Assembly (NCBI GenBank): GCA_012518315.1
Contig: JAAYSL010000066.1
Coordinates: forward strand, 1 to 52,629
Reading direction: 5' to 3'
DNA length: 52,629 bases
Origin: Bacillota bacterium
GTDB lineage: Bacteria; Bacillota; Limnochordia; DTU087
A program made the position numbers and the translations under genes. The notes under the pieces were generated by a model that saw only the letters and a list, made by a program, of their open reading frames with translations, had not been told where the DNA came from and did not search any database. Position 1 is the stretch's first letter. Every line of letters starts with the position of its first letter. Positions 29,269 to 40,120 of this stretch are shown here, piece after piece.

Positions 29269-31154
29269 TTTGTCCGTTCAAGATTGGGGCTCTCTTCCCC
29301 TTCCGGCTCAAACTGCTTACGAAAATATCCTTCCATGATCTGACGAACAATGGGGCCCCCTGCCACTCCGCCCCCGCCCCCGTGCTCGGCAAAAGCAACC
29401 ACCACTATCTCGGGATCATCTACTGGAGCAAAGCCACAAAACCAACCATGAGCATCACCTTGCCCTGGTCCTAGCTGCACCGAGCCGGTTTTGCCAGCGA
29501 TCTTCACCGGATAGGGGAACCGACGAAAGGCTTGAGCCCCGGTACCACTTTCTACTACTTGCACCATACCTCTAATTACCGCATCCCACGTCGCCGGTGA
29601 GGCTTTAATCTCCCGGGCAACCTTTGGCTCGGTAATCTCCACTACTTCTCCAGTTGGACGCTGCACCTTTTCCACCAAATGAGGAACATAGATGGGCCCT
29701 CGGTTAGCTAGACCCATATAGAAAGTAGCCATCTGCAAAGGTGTCACCAGGAGAAACCCTTGACCGATAGCCATATCCATAGTCTCCATAGGATACCATA
29801 CCTGCTCAGAACGGGGTCGTTTGGAGAACCGTTGCCTTTTCCATTCTGGATCTGGCACAACCCCTTTTTCCTCCGAAGGATACATACCTAGCCCAGTATA
29901 GGAGCCAAATCCCGCCTCCCGGGTATGCTGGGCCAAAGCCTCAATACCCAGCCTCAGGCCCATTTCCCAAAAGAAGTCATTACATGACTCTTTGATGGCT
30001 TCTACAATAGTAATGTTGCCATGGGGAGCCAGTGGCGGGGTGTTCCGCAATGTCCAACAGCGCTTAATCCCAAAAGGGCCAATATCGTCGGCATAGAATA
30101 CCTCTTTGACCGTTGTCTTGCCCTCTTCCAAAGCGGCAATAGCCGTCACCGGCTTAAAGGCAGAGCCAGGGGAGTACAAACCCTGCAGAGCCTTATTAAA
30201 TAGAGGTTTTTGCTTATCTCTGGAAAGCTCCAGATAATAAGCACTTCGCTCTGCCGCGTCCGATAGTCGATTGGGGTCATAGCCCGGCATACTGGCTAAG
30301 GCCAAGATCGCACCTGTTTTCGGATTAAGCACAATCACCACACCACTATAGGTATCAGTGTATTTGCCTTGAGCCCTTACCGCAGCGAGCTGTTCTGTTA
30401 GTGCCTCTTCAGCTAATGCCTGTAAGTCCCGATCAAGAGTCAAAATGAGATCCGAGCCAGGTATCGTCGGCGTCCTATTCAGTATCTGGACTGGCCGGTT
30501 TAGGGCAGTTACTTCTACTTGATTACCCCCATCTTCTCCCCGCAGCACGAATTCATATAGGCGCTCAAGACCAGTTAAACCCACATAGTCCGAGCCATAA
30601 TAACCCTGACTGGACCACGCGGACAACAGCTCCGGGCTAATTGGTGCCATGTAACCCAGGACATGACTTGCCAAAGGGCCCTGTGGATACTCCCTGACTT
30701 CTTCCATTTCCACCATGACACCGGGCAATTCAAAGCGCTGTTCCTCCAAAGCCACCACTGTCTCCGCCGGAACATCTTGCATTACCCGGATCGGTTCATA
30801 CGGATAACGAATTCCTTTGGTAATAGCATCTTCCAGCTCTTCTTGGGTCAAGCCCAGAAGTAGACTGAGCCTGGTCAAGACGTGTTCCCGGGTTTCACCA
30901 TCAAGACTGCCGGGCATCAGTGAGACTGTGAAAGAGGCTCGATTGGTAGCCAAGGGTACACCGTAGCGATCGAAAATTCGCCCCCGGGGCGCCACAGCTC
31001 GCACCCATCGGATGCGGTTGCCGTCGGCCATGGCCGCGTATTTCTGACCTTGGACTACCTGTAAATACCATAGACGTCCCGAGAGGAGGGAGAAAACCAG
31101 GATGATACACCAGCCAAGGATGCGAGCTCTTTCCACCCGTGTCTTGTTATTCAT
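29265..31154 (-). CDS. mrdA: Penicillin-binding protein 2 (transpeptidase)
   Basis: SPGSAFKPVTAIAALEEG, SCNDFFWEMG, IAGKTGSVQLG. Confidence 0.95.
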   Translation of the reverse strand: MNNKTRVERARILGWCIILVFSLLSGRLWYLQVVQGQKYAAMADGNRIRWVRAVAPRGRIFDRYGVPLATNRASFTVSLMPGSLDGETREHVLTRLSLLLGLTQEELEDAITKGIRYPYEPIRVMQDVPAETVVALEEQRFELPGVMVEMEEVREYPQGPLASHVLGYMAPISPELLSAWSSQGYYGSDYVGLTGLERLYEFVLRGEDGGNQVEVTALNRPVQILNRTPTIPGSDLILTLDRDLQALAEEALTEQLAAVRAQGKYTDTYSGVVIVLNPKTGAILALASMPGYDPNRLSDAAERSAYYLELSRDKQKPLFNKALQGLYSPGSAFKPVTAIAALEEGKTTVKEVFYADDIGPFGIKRCWTLRNTPPLAPHGNITIVEAIKESCNDFFWEMGLRLGIEALAQHTREAGFGSYTGLGMYPSEEKGVVPDPEWKRQRFSKRPRSEQVWYPMETMDMAIGQGFLLVTPLQMATFYMGLANRGPIYVPHLVEKVQRPTGEVVEITEPKVAREIKASPATWDAVIRGMVQVVESGTGAQAFRRFPYPVKIAGKTGSVQLGPGQGDAHGWFCGFAPVDDPEIVVVAFAEHGGGGGVAGGPIVRQIMEGYFRKQFEPEGEESPNLERTK

Positions 31155-31653
31155 TTCCCCCTGAACCCCCCCGGCCAGCTAGATTATCTAGTGCCAGCAA
31201 GTAGTAGTAAACCGGGAAGGAAAATACTACATTGACCAACCCAACCGGCAACACAATTGTCCAAAAACTTTCGACAACCGGCAGACCACTACCGAAAGCA
31301 TTAGCCAATAACAGATAGACACTTTGCTCTAGCCAAGTGCCAACAAGCACAGCCAAAGGTGGAACCGCCAAATGATCCCCAAAGATCCTGGGGGCAATCC
31401 ACCCACTTAGGCCCCCCACCAGCATCTTGCTAACTGCACTCGCTCCCAGTAGGCGTCCCATGGAATAGTCCAGCAAGAATCCTCCGATAAACCCCACCAT
31501 GCTACCGGAGGCCAATCCATAAAATAACCCCGTGATAATCACGATCACAGTGACTAGATCTGGCTTAACTCCTATCCACGGCCACAGGGAGAGAATAGTA
31601 GACTGTAACATCACAGCCACTATGATACTTACAATGATCACTAGCTTCCTCAC
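31147..31653 (-). CDS. mreD: Rod shape-determining protein MreD
   Basis: Small polytopic membrane protein between mreC and PBP2; GFIGGFLLDYSMGRLLGASAVSKMLVG. Confidence 0.9.
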   Translation of the reverse strand: MRKLVIIVSIIVAVMLQSTILSLWPWIGVKPDLVTVIVIITGLFYGLASGSMVGFIGGFLLDYSMGRLLGASAVSKMLVGGLSGWIAPRIFGDHLAVPPLAVLVGTWLEQSVYLLLANAFGSGLPVVESFWTIVLPVGLVNVVFSFPVYYYLLALDNLAGRGGSGGNE

Positions 31654-31738
31654 ATTCTTATCTCTCCCTAGCTGCCCTTTGCTCTCTCGTCACTTGCTTG
31701 GCTGTCCTCGGGGTTCAAGGGACAGTCATACAGAATAA

Positions 31739-32557
31739 TCATTGCTTCATCTTAAGGACAAAAACTCGGCGAAGCCTAGCTAGATCGGCATGGGGCTTAA
31801 TTACCGCTGTGACCAACAGACCATATTCACCTGTATCCATGGAGATTATGGTGCCCACCGGCAGCCCATTGGGGTAGATCCCGCTCATGGATGATGTAAT
31901 AATCTGATCCCCCACCTGAAGGTCTACTTCTTTGATCAAGGGTTTGAGCCGAAGGCTATTCCATTGCCCACCACCCTCCACCACCACCGGATCCCCACTT
32001 CTTAAGACGGTGGCCCCGAAAGCACTACGGTCATCGGTGATTAACATCACCTCTGATGTGTCTTTAGTGGTGGCGAAAATCCTTCCTACAACCCCGGCGG
32101 ATGTCACAACCGCGTCCCCGGCCTCTAATCCATCTTTCTCTCCCCGATTAATCACTAGTTTGTCAAACCAGTTAGAGGGTGAGCGGGCTATTACTTCAGC
32201 CGCCGCTGGAGGCTCGGTAATAGAGCGTGCGAAACCGAGACTCTCACGCAAACTGGCATTCTCTTGCTCTAACTGCTCCACCATAGCTAGCTTGTGCTTC
32301 ATCCATTCAATCTCTTCGACTAATTCACCATTTTCCTTTTGTAGACGGCTATAATTGCTAATCACTCCCCACCAGTGATTAGCAAAACCGGTAATGCCGC
32401 TAAATGCTCCATATAAAGGGGCTAAACCATCACGAACTTTCCCCTCCAAGGGCGAAAGCTCCCGGCGACCATCTGCGGTTATATAGATAAGGCCGATCAC
32501 GATAAAAACGGCAATGAGGGTGACTAGTATCGGCCACCGTTCCGTTATCCACCGCAT
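31739..32557 (-). CDS. mreC: Rod shape-determining protein MreC
   Basis: AEVIARSPSNWFDKLVINRGEKDGLEAGDAVVTSAGVVGRIFATTKDTSEVMLITD. Confidence 0.96.
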   Translation of the reverse strand: MRWITERWPILVTLIAVFIVIGLIYITADGRRELSPLEGKVRDGLAPLYGAFSGITGFANHWWGVISNYSRLQKENGELVEEIEWMKHKLAMVEQLEQENASLRESLGFARSITEPPAAAEVIARSPSNWFDKLVINRGEKDGLEAGDAVVTSAGVVGRIFATTKDTSEVMLITDDRSAFGATVLRSGDPVVVEGGGQWNSLRLKPLIKEVDLQVGDQIITSSMSGIYPNGLPVGTIISMDTGEYGLLVTAVIKPHADLARLRRVFVLKMKQ

Positions 32558-32602
32558 CCCTTCTCATCCTTCACAAGCTAGCTGCCAAACCCCGCACCAG
32601 GA

Positions 32603-33631
32603 CTAGCCCAGTTTTCTCGAATTAACCATTACCCGCTGCAACAAGTTTAAATGCTCAAGTGCAGTGCCAGTTCCCTTGACTACGGCAGTTAGCGGGTCAT
32701 CTGATAGGTGAACCGGCATGCCGGTTTCATTGCTAAGTAAGCGGGACAAACCACAAAGCAATGAACCACCTCCAGCCAAAATGATTCCCTTGTCCATAAT
32801 ATCTGCGGCCAATTCTGGTGGCGTACGCTCTAAGGTAACCTTTACAGCTTCTACGATGGCTTGTACCGGCTCTGCTAGAGCGACATGAATCTCATCATCA
32901 GTGACTGATACTGTTTTGGGCAAACCGGTGACTAGGTCACGACCCCGAATCTCGGTGGATTTTTTCTGTCTATCATTCTCCAAAAAGGCATTGCCCACCT
33001 CGTGTTTAACCCTTTCGGCAGTCCTTTCACCGATAAGCAGGTTATAAGAGCGCCGTACATGCTGAACGATACCCTCATCTAGTTCGTCTCCCCCAACCCG
33101 AATGGAGCGATGAGATACAATGCCCCCTAAAGAAATGATGGCAACTTCTGTAGTGCCACCCCCGATATCCACAATCATACTACCGGTAGGCTCTTGTACC
33201 GGCAAACCGGATCCGATCGCGGCCGCCATAGGCTCCTCAATTAGCCTAGCATCTTTAGCGCCCGCGGACAAAGTAGCATCAATCACTGCCCTTTTTTCTA
33301 CCTCTGTCACCCCTGACGGAACGGCCACTACAACCCGTGGTCGAAAAATCCCCCGGCGACGGCTGGCTTTACCGATAAAGTGGCGTAACATCCGCTCTGT
33401 TACATCAAAATCGGCAATCACACCATCTTTCATCGGCCTCACCGCGATAATATTCCCTGGAGTGCGGCCCACCATCTCCCGGGCCTCGGCACCGACAGCT
33501 AAAACCCGATTGCTATCTCGTTCAATGGCAACTACCGAGGGTTCTTGCAAAACAATACCTTTTCCCTGTACATATACCAAAGTATTGGCAGTGCCCAAGT
33601 CAATTCCCATGTCTTTCGATAAACCAAACAT
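32603..33631 (-). CDS. mreB: Rod shape-determining actin homologue MreB
   Basis: [34 protein letters not shown]...[21 protein letters not shown]. Confidence 0.98.
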   Translation of the reverse strand: MFGLSKDMGIDLGTANTLVYVQGKGIVLQEPSVVAIERDSNRVLAVGAEAREMVGRTPGNIIAVRPMKDGVIADFDVTERMLRHFIGKASRRRGIFRPRVVVAVPSGVTEVEKRAVIDATLSAGAKDARLIEEPMAAAIGSGLPVQEPTGSMIVDIGGGTTEVAIISLGGIVSHRSIRVGGDELDEGIVQHVRRSYNLLIGERTAERVKHEVGNAFLENDRQKKSTEIRGRDLVTGLPKTVSVTDDEIHVALAEPVQAIVEAVKVTLERTPPELAADIMDKGIILAGGGSLLCGLSRLLSNETGMPVHLSDDPLTAVVKGTGTALEHLNLLQRVMVNSRKLG

Positions 33632-33701
33632 TCACCCTCTACCTCCTGCCGAGCCCACGCCCTAGTCATCTTGACCGCAAGGCCTAAGACCTTGCGTCCT
33701 A

Positions 33702-34382
33702 CTATGTGAAAAAACCCTCTTCTTTCATCGAGATAAACCGATTATCGCCAATAATGATATGGTCAAGTACATCTATCCCCAGAAGCTCCCCAGCTTGCCG
33801 CAAACGCTTTGTAACTTGAATATCATCTTTGCTGGGAGTTGGGTCACCACTAGGATGGTTGTGTACTACCACCACTGTGTGGGCACTGCGACGAATGCAC
33901 TCTTTAAACACTTCCCGGGGATGAACCATGGAGGCATTCAACGTCCCCACCGATACTATGGGACTGGCAATCACCTGGTGTTTGGTATCGAGGATGACAA
34001 GTCGCATTACTTCCCGATCCAGGTAACGCAAATGCTCCATCATCAAATCAGCCGCATGCTGTGGAGTACGCACTACAAGCGGCACTCTTGCCGATGCTTG
34101 TACTCGCCTTCCCAGTTCCAAGGCAGCCAATATCTGTGCCGCTTTGGCCAGGCCAATACCTTCAAGTGCTTGCAGTTCTTCACAACTTGCCTCTTTTAGT
34201 TCCCTCAGGGAACCAAAGTAAACCAATAGTTGATCCGCTAAGCCAAGCGCTGATAACTGCCTGGTTCCTACTCTAAGGATTATCGCCAAAAGCTCTCGAT
34301 TAGACAGGCTTTCTGGTCCATATCTCAATAGCTTCTCCCGGGGACGTTCATCAAGCGGTAGATCGCGAATAACAGTACCCAT
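33702..34382 (-). CDS. radC: RadC family JAB-domain protein
   Basis: LPLDERPREKLLRYGPESLSNRELLAIILRVGTR; VVHNHPSGDPTPSKDDIQVTKRL. Confidence 0.95.
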   Translation of the reverse strand: MGTVIRDLPLDERPREKLLRYGPESLSNRELLAIILRVGTRQLSALGLADQLLVYFGSLRELKEASCEELQALEGIGLAKAAQILAALELGRRVQASARVPLVVRTPQHAADLMMEHLRYLDREVMRLVILDTKHQVIASPIVSVGTLNASMVHPREVFKECIRRSAHTVVVVHNHPSGDPTPSKDDIQVTKRLRQAGELLGIDVLDHIIIGDNRFISMKEEGFFT

Positions 34383-34430
34383 TCATATTGCCTCCTGACT
34401 AGCTTCAGGAGTATGGCTGGTGTGGGTATT

Positions 34431-35021
34431 TTAAAGAAGCGGAATCCCAAAATCCATCAAAGCTTGTCCGAGCCTGGCAAGGGGCAACCCTACTACATTA
34501 AAGTAGCAGCCCTCTATTCTCTCTACCAAAAGAGCGCCCTTGCCCTGTATGCCATAGGCACCAGCCTTATCTAGAGGCTCACCGGTGTCTACATATCGCT
34601 CAATCTCAGCTGATGATAGCCTACGGAAAAACACCCGTGTAATCTCGTGAAAAACTTTCTCCTTGCCACTTTCAGGATCCATAACCGCTACACCGGTAAT
34701 AACCCGATGCCCCTCGCCAGATAGGCGAGATAACATGTCCATAGCTTCTTGCTTCCCTCGGGGCTTACCCAAGATCTCCCCTTCATCCAATACGACCATA
34801 GTATCGGCAGCGATAATGATGCCATCCCGCACCTCTTCCCTAACCCAGCGGGCCTTGGCATAGGCAGTCGCTTCGGCTAGCTCTGCCGGTGTCTTACCTT
34901 GAATAGAGTTCTCATTAATCGCGGCAGGCACCACCAGAAAATCTACACCTAAAGACTGCAATAGCTCTTGTCTGCGTGGTGACTGGGAAGCTAGAACTAG
35001 CCTGGACATCTTGCTACTCAC
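34431..35021 (-). CDS. maf: Maf family nucleotide pyrophosphatase
   Basis: LVLASQSPRRQELLQSLGVDFLVVPAAINEN; IIAADTMVVLDEGEILGKP. Confidence 0.96.
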   Translation of the reverse strand: MSSKMSRLVLASQSPRRQELLQSLGVDFLVVPAAINENSIQGKTPAELAEATAYAKARWVREEVRDGIIIAADTMVVLDEGEILGKPRGKQEAMDMLSRLSGEGHRVITGVAVMDPESGKEKVFHEITRVFFRRLSSAEIERYVDTGEPLDKAGAYGIQGKGALLVERIEGCYFNVVGLPLARLGQALMDFGIPLL

Positions 35022-35103
35022 CTACTTTGCCTTGCTAAGGCTACGTCCCCTTTCTCTCTTGGAATATTGGAACCCCAACTTCCTAGAAGAATAGTCAACT
35101 CGA

Positions 35104-35457
35104 CTAGGTTGCGTAAAACAGCCATATTGCTATAATCAGCCCTATAGCTGTAGCCAAGTTCAACCGCAGGGTGAAACCAAAATGAAATGTAATAATGCTA
35201 CCGATGTGGATATTTGTCGGCGAGATTCCCAAGGTAGCAGAGCGAGTGAAAATGGGCACATAATCTCGCAAGGCCTCACCTAAGACTGTTCCTATTATGG
35301 CCCCAACTATGATGGTTAATAACAAAATGAACAGCCGAGATTCCCTTTGTCGGGCCAACCGCAACAACCTCCCCGCCATACTTATCGGAACACCCGTGTC
35401 CCAATAAGTATTCCACCAGCCCCGGTCCAACTCCTGCGAAGGGGCCCAACTTCCCAC
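35104..35457 (-). CDS. DUF4321 small membrane protein (start likely internal, MAGRLLRLAR)
   Basis: LTIIVGAIIGTVLGEALRDYVPIFTRSATLGISPTNIHIGSIITFHFGFTLRLNLATAIGLIIAIWLF. Confidence 0.8.
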   Translation of the reverse strand: MGSWAPSQELDRGWWNTYWDTGVPISMAGRLLRLARQRESRLFILLLTIIVGAIIGTVLGEALRDYVPIFTRSATLGISPTNIHIGSIITFHFGFTLRLNLATAIGLIIAIWLFYAT

Positions 35458-35542
35458 AAAACGAGGTGCAAGCTCCAGGTAGCCTGGTACTGCACCTCCA
35501 TGTCTAAATCCCTATGCGCTAACCGCTGGAGACAAAAGACCC

Positions 35543-36526
35543 CTATGAGACATCGATATCAAATAGGTCCGGGGTGCTTAGGTATCTTTCGCCAGTATCG
35601 GGGAAAACGGCCAAAACCCGTTGGTTACCTTCCAGCCTGGCCGCCACCTGCAAAGCTGCACTACAGGCTGCTCCTGCCGAGATTCCCACCAGGATCCCTT
35701 CCTCCCTAGCCAAGCGTCGCACCATGTCATAAGCTTCGGCATCGGCCACCGTAATGATTTCATCGATAATAGCCGTATTCAATACCGTAGGCAAAAACCC
35801 TGCACCGATTCCTTGGATCTTGTGTGGGCCAGGTTGGCTCCTTTTGGAAATCACCGCAGACCTTGCCGGTTCTACCGCAACAATCCGCACATTAGCCAGA
35901 TCCTTCTTTAAGATCTCTCCCACTCCGGTGATGGTGCCCCCTGTCCCCACGCCGGCTACAAAGGCATCTAGCTGCCCATCCATTTGCTCCAGAATCTCCT
36001 TAGCAGTGGTTTCCCGATGAACCTTGGGGTTAGCAGGATTCTCAAACTGCTGAGGCATGAAGAAGCTAGGGTTTTCCCGCGCCAATTCTTCTGCCTTTTG
36101 AATGGCTCCCCGCATCCCCAGGGCACCTGGAGTAAGGATCAGCTCTGCACCATAGGCCTGTAGCAATAAGCGTCTTTCTAGGCTCATAGTCTCAGGCATG
36201 GTCAAGATCAATCGGTAACCTAAAGCAGCAGCCACCATAGCTAGACCCACCCCGGTATTGCCGCTAGTCGGCTCTACAATGGTACCTCCTGGCTGGAGCT
36301 TACCAGCCTCTTCAGCTGCCCTTACCATACTCAAGGCTATTCTATCTTTGATACTGCCCCCTGGATTAAAGTATTCTATCTTGGCATAGACCTGGGCTCC
36401 CCCGGGCTTTGCTAGCCTTTTGAGGGGCACTACTGGCGTGTTGCCAATCAGATCCAGAATACTACCGACCTTGTCTTTTCGCCAAGACACCAAGTCTCCT
36501 CCTTCCTCCCTACCCACCGCCCCCAA
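35543..36526 (-). CDS. cysK: Cysteine synthase A
   Basis: [73 protein letters not shown]. Confidence 0.95.
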   Translation of the reverse strand: MGAVGREEGGDLVSWRKDKVGSILDLIGNTPVVPLKRLAKPGGAQVYAKIEYFNPGGSIKDRIALSMVRAAEEAGKLQPGGTIVEPTSGNTGVGLAMVAAALGYRLILTMPETMSLERRLLLQAYGAELILTPGALGMRGAIQKAEELARENPSFFMPQQFENPANPKVHRETTAKEILEQMDGQLDAFVAGVGTGGTITGVGEILKKDLANVRIVAVEPARSAVISKRSQPGPHKIQGIGAGFLPTVLNTAIIDEIITVADAEAYDMVRRLAREEGILVGISAGAACSAALQVAARLEGNQRVLAVFPDTGERYLSTPDLFDIDVS

Positions 36527-36535
36527 AGAGGCGAT

Positions 36536-37498
36536 CTACAACCCCCGTTCTCCCAAAAACCTTTCTGCAGCCATGGCAGCTACTGCCCCATCGGCTACCG
36601 CCGTTACTATTTGCCTAAGCCCTTTGGTGCGGATATCTCCGGCGGCAAATATCCCTGGTACTGATGTTGCCGTATCCTCCCCCGCCTTTATGTAACCCCA
36701 GGGATCTAGATCAACTAGCCCCCCCAAGAACTCAGTATTGGGGCGCATTCCTACATAGATGAACACTCCCGCCACTGGCAGATTACTGACTTCCCCTGTC
36801 TCTTTGTGTTTCACCTTGAGCATATTCACCATCTGTTCCCCAAAAACAGCCTCCACTTCGCTGTCCCACAAGAATTCTATTCGGGGATCATCAAAAGCTC
36901 TTTCCTGTAGATGCTTAGCTGCCCGGAGCTCGTCTCGCCGATGGATGATGGTCACCCGATTGACGAAGCGTGTTAGGTATAGGCTCTCTTCTACTGCGGA
37001 GTCACCACCCCCAACCACCGCTACATCCTTGTCCCGGAAAAAGGCACCATCACAAGTGGCACAATAGGATACCCCGCGGCCGAGGAAGTCTGACTCTCCA
37101 GGCACGTCTAGTTGCTTAGGAGTTGATCCTGCGGCAATGATCACTGTTCGAGCTGAAATCACTTCTTCACCCAGGGTAACAAGCTCAAATAGCTCTGGCT
37201 GACGCCGAATCTCGGAGATGTGATCATACTGAATCTCTACTCCCCATTCCTTCACCTGGGCCTCCATTTTCTGACTTAAGCCAGGGCCATCAACACGGCC
37301 AAAACCAGGGTAGTTCTCAATGGTGGCAGTGTTAAACATCTGACCACCAGTACTCATTCCCTCCAGCAAGCAACTCCGCAAATGGGCTCGTCCCGCGTAT
37401 ATACCAGCGGTCATACCCGCCGGTCCTCCGCCAATAATCGCTACATCGTAGATCTCTTTACCCATATCATCCCCGCCCTCCAAAAGACAGGGTCTCAC
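36536..37498 (-). CDS. trxB: Thioredoxin-disulfide reductase
   Basis: IIGGGPAGMTAGIYAGRAHLRSCLLEG; SYCATCDGAFFRDKDVAVVGGGDSAVEE. Confidence 0.96.
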   Translation of the reverse strand: MRPCLLEGGDDMGKEIYDVAIIGGGPAGMTAGIYAGRAHLRSCLLEGMSTGGQMFNTATIENYPGFGRVDGPGLSQKMEAQVKEWGVEIQYDHISEIRRQPELFELVTLGEEVISARTVIIAAGSTPKQLDVPGESDFLGRGVSYCATCDGAFFRDKDVAVVGGGDSAVEESLYLTRFVNRVTIIHRRDELRAAKHLQERAFDDPRIEFLWDSEVEAVFGEQMVNMLKVKHKETGEVSNLPVAGVFIYVGMRPNTEFLGGLVDLDPWGYIKAGEDTATSVPGIFAAGDIRTKGLRQIVTAVADGAVAAMAAERFLGERGL

Positions 37499-37558
37499 CT
37501 CTTTTCTAAGGCAATCTTAAGTGGTTATTCAGCAGCAAACCCCAAATCCCTGGAAAGC

Positions 37559-38542
37559 CTAGTACCATTTCACTAGCTCCACGTCGGTATAGTAGTGGTG
37601 TAGGATATCCTGGTAACTATAGTCGGCCATAGCCATCCCCTGGGCTCCATACTGGGACATACCCACACCGTGGCCATTGCCCCTTGTTTCAAAGAGAAGA
37701 CCATCACTAGATGTTGCTACCGTAAACCAGTTGGAACGAAGCCCTAGCTTTTCTCGGATCTGCCGACCAGTGAAACTATGCCCCAATACTTCCACAGTCT
37801 TGACACGGCCAGTAGGGTAGAGCTCAGTTATGCAAAATAGGGCAGTCGCACTAAAGGGGGGCTCTATTGGAATCTCTAGCCCCAAAAGCGCTAACGCCTC
37901 ACGCCAAGGTACGTGTTGCGATGTCTGGTAATAGGGTGATCCTTCCTCCCCAGGACTTGGCACTCCCCTTAGATATGCTACTTCATTGAAATACGCCTGT
38001 GCATCCTGGGTCTGGCCGCCACTAGTGGAATGATAGGCGGCAAAGATGGGCTTTCCCTGGTATATGAGCACCTCCCCTTTGGTTGCCTGTACAGAAGAGA
38101 TGATCCGCCACCTCTTCTGTAAATAACTATACCAACCCCAACGCTCCCTTTGTGCTTCAGCTGACATCCAAGCTTGGCCGCTGCGGAAATCTGATGACAG
38201 ATCCGCCTCCTGCCCCGAAGTGTTCTTCTGTTCGTCCAGGCGGTAGAGGGCATAGGTACGGGCGGCAACTGCCTGAGCCTTAAGTGCCTCCAGATGGAAA
38301 TCTGCCGGCATTTCTGCCGCTACGACGCCCACCAAATAGTCCTCCAAATCCATTTCCACTACCTTACCTAGATCTTCCCGTAGGAGCCGGATAGTAAACT
38401 CAGACTGCTTCTCAGGCCTAGACCACCAACGCCCCAGTACAATTAGGGTAGGAAGGCCCACCAAGATCAAAACAAATAGGGCCACATACAAAATAGCCCT
38501 GGATAGACCACTCCCGCCTCCCCATCTTGGATGTGGCACCAT
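37559..38542 (-). CDS. spoIID: SpoIID/LytB-domain protein, probable stage II sporulation protein D
   Basis: MDLEDYLVGVVAAEMPADFHLEALKAQAVAARTYALYRL; AAYHSTSGGQTQDA; GNGHGVGMSQYGAQGMA; N-terminal TM. Confidence 0.88.
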   Translation of the reverse strand: MVPHPRWGGGSGLSRAILYVALFVLILVGLPTLIVLGRWWSRPEKQSEFTIRLLREDLGKVVEMDLEDYLVGVVAAEMPADFHLEALKAQAVAARTYALYRLDEQKNTSGQEADLSSDFRSGQAWMSAEAQRERWGWYSYLQKRWRIISSVQATKGEVLIYQGKPIFAAYHSTSGGQTQDAQAYFNEVAYLRGVPSPGEEGSPYYQTSQHVPWREALALLGLEIPIEPPFSATALFCITELYPTGRVKTVEVLGHSFTGRQIREKLGLRSNWFTVATSSDGLLFETRGNGHGVGMSQYGAQGMAMADYSYQDILHHYYTDVELVKWY

Positions 38543-38612
38543 GCACCATTCCCCCGTTTTGCTGCTGCATCTACGATCCTACCTCTTGCAGGATCGCGTT
38601 CCCAATGTTATG

Positions 38613-39833
38613 TCACGAATTGCTCTTGTATTCCAAGAGCCTTTTGGGATCGATGAAGAGGTACCCCAAAATGGCAGCTACAGCCGCTATGGCCCCGACT
38701 CCGTAAAATAGTCCCACACGCTCAAAGCCAATGGCACCAAAGACCGGCGGACCTGCAGCTACTCCAAAAAACCTAACGGTTCCATAGACAGACGTGACAA
38801 CTCCCCGCTCATCTTGAGAGGCCGATGCAGTGATCAACGTATTCAGAGGCGGCAGCACCATTCCGATACCAATTCCAGCCGCGATGACGGCGGCCGGGAA
38901 GATGAACCGCTGATTAATGCACAAAGGAACCACCCCAAGAGCCACCGCGGCTATGAGCATCCCCAAGATTAAGGCACCTTTCAACAAATGACGCCGTTTC
39001 TCCAAGAACACCCCAGTACCATAGGAGGTGGCAGCCATAGCTGATACCGGTACTGCCATGGCTAATCCCTTAATCACACCTTCTAGGTGAAAGCGCTGCT
39101 CGAGGATATCTGAGAGGTAGCTTAAAAAGCCAAAAAGGATAGATAAAGCCAAAAAACCAATTAGAAAGGCGACAAGTAGTGACACTCCTTTCTGCTTAAT
39201 AATCTGACCTAGAGTAGCAAAATACTGACTCCAAGACTCGCCCTCTCCACCGGGATTGGGTTCCTGTAGACCAAACCAAACAGCTGCCGCCACCGGGAAG
39301 GCCAGAATGCCGTAGACAAAAAACGGGGCATACCAACTGAGCAAAGCCACTAGAGAACCCAGTATGGGGCTGATCACCTTGCCTAGCCCATTGGAGGCTT
39401 CCAGAAAGCCAAGGTACCGTGTAAGCTTTTCCCCTGTAATTAGGTCTGCGGTGAGAGCCATAGCTAGCTGATAGGTACCTCCTGCCCCTAACCCTTGCAA
39501 AACCCGTCCGACCACGATGAGGGTAAATGGCTGACGCAAGGTGACACTGGCGACACCAGCCACCAGCCCCCCCAGACCGTATAGCACCAGAGCAGGGGCA
39601 ATGATGATCTTTCTACCAATCCGATCAGAGAGTATGCCAGAAAAGGGAATCAAAAGACCCGCCGGCAGCGAGAATGCTGTAACCAGCAGGCCTACTTTCA
39701 CCTGATTGATGCCTAATACTTGCTCAAACTTGGGAAACACCGGGATCAACATGGAGTTACCCAATACCATCACAAAAGGGACCGCTCCCAAAATGGCTAG
39801 TTCACTCCAGCCCAGACTCTGCTTTTTCACCAC
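38613..39833 (-). CDS. MFS efflux transporter
   Basis: LIPFSGILSDRIGRKIIIAPALVLYGLGG; 12-TM-like composition, 406 aa. Confidence 0.9.
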   Translation of the reverse strand: MVKKQSLGWSELAILGAVPFVMVLGNSMLIPVFPKFEQVLGINQVKVGLLVTAFSLPAGLLIPFSGILSDRIGRKIIIAPALVLYGLGGLVAGVASVTLRQPFTLIVVGRVLQGLGAGGTYQLAMALTADLITGEKLTRYLGFLEASNGLGKVISPILGSLVALLSWYAPFFVYGILAFPVAAAVWFGLQEPNPGGEGESWSQYFATLGQIIKQKGVSLLVAFLIGFLALSILFGFLSYLSDILEQRFHLEGVIKGLAMAVPVSAMAATSYGTGVFLEKRRHLLKGALILGMLIAAVALGVVPLCINQRFIFPAAVIAAGIGIGMVLPPLNTLITASASQDERGVVTSVYGTVRFFGVAAGPPVFGAIGFERVGLFYGVGAIAAVAAILGYLFIDPKRLLEYKSNS

Positions 39834-39901
39834 AATATCTTCCTTTCACCCGGAATCAATCATTCGAAGATATTGTAAGCCTGGGATAGGGTAAACATAC
39901 T

Positions 39902-40120
39902 CTATTTGCTTATGTCGTAACCTGCCCCACTGATGGCCCCTTCAATGGCCTCACTATCTACCTGTTCAACATTGTATCTGACCTCGACAGTACCAGACTT
40001 AAGGTCGGCATTAACGGATTCTACACCAGACAACTTCCCCACCATGCTTTCAATGACCTTCTTGCAGTGCTGGCAATGCATACCTTGAACATGAAAAGTC
40101 TTAGCCTCTGGAATCGGCAT
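39902..40120 (-). CDS. copZ: HMA-domain copper chaperone-like protein (start trimmed from 40216)
   Basis: FHVQGMHCQHCKKVIESMVGKLSGVESVNADLKSGTVEVRYN. Confidence 0.85.
   Translation of the reverse strand: MPIPEAKTFHVQGMHCQHCKKVIESMVGKLSGVESVNADLKSGTVEVRYNVEQVDSEAIEGAISGAGYDISK

Noticed and set aside
28543-33631. mreBCD-PBP2-minCDE-rodA cluster as a novel system
   Set aside because: A standard Firmicutes cell-shape and division cluster.
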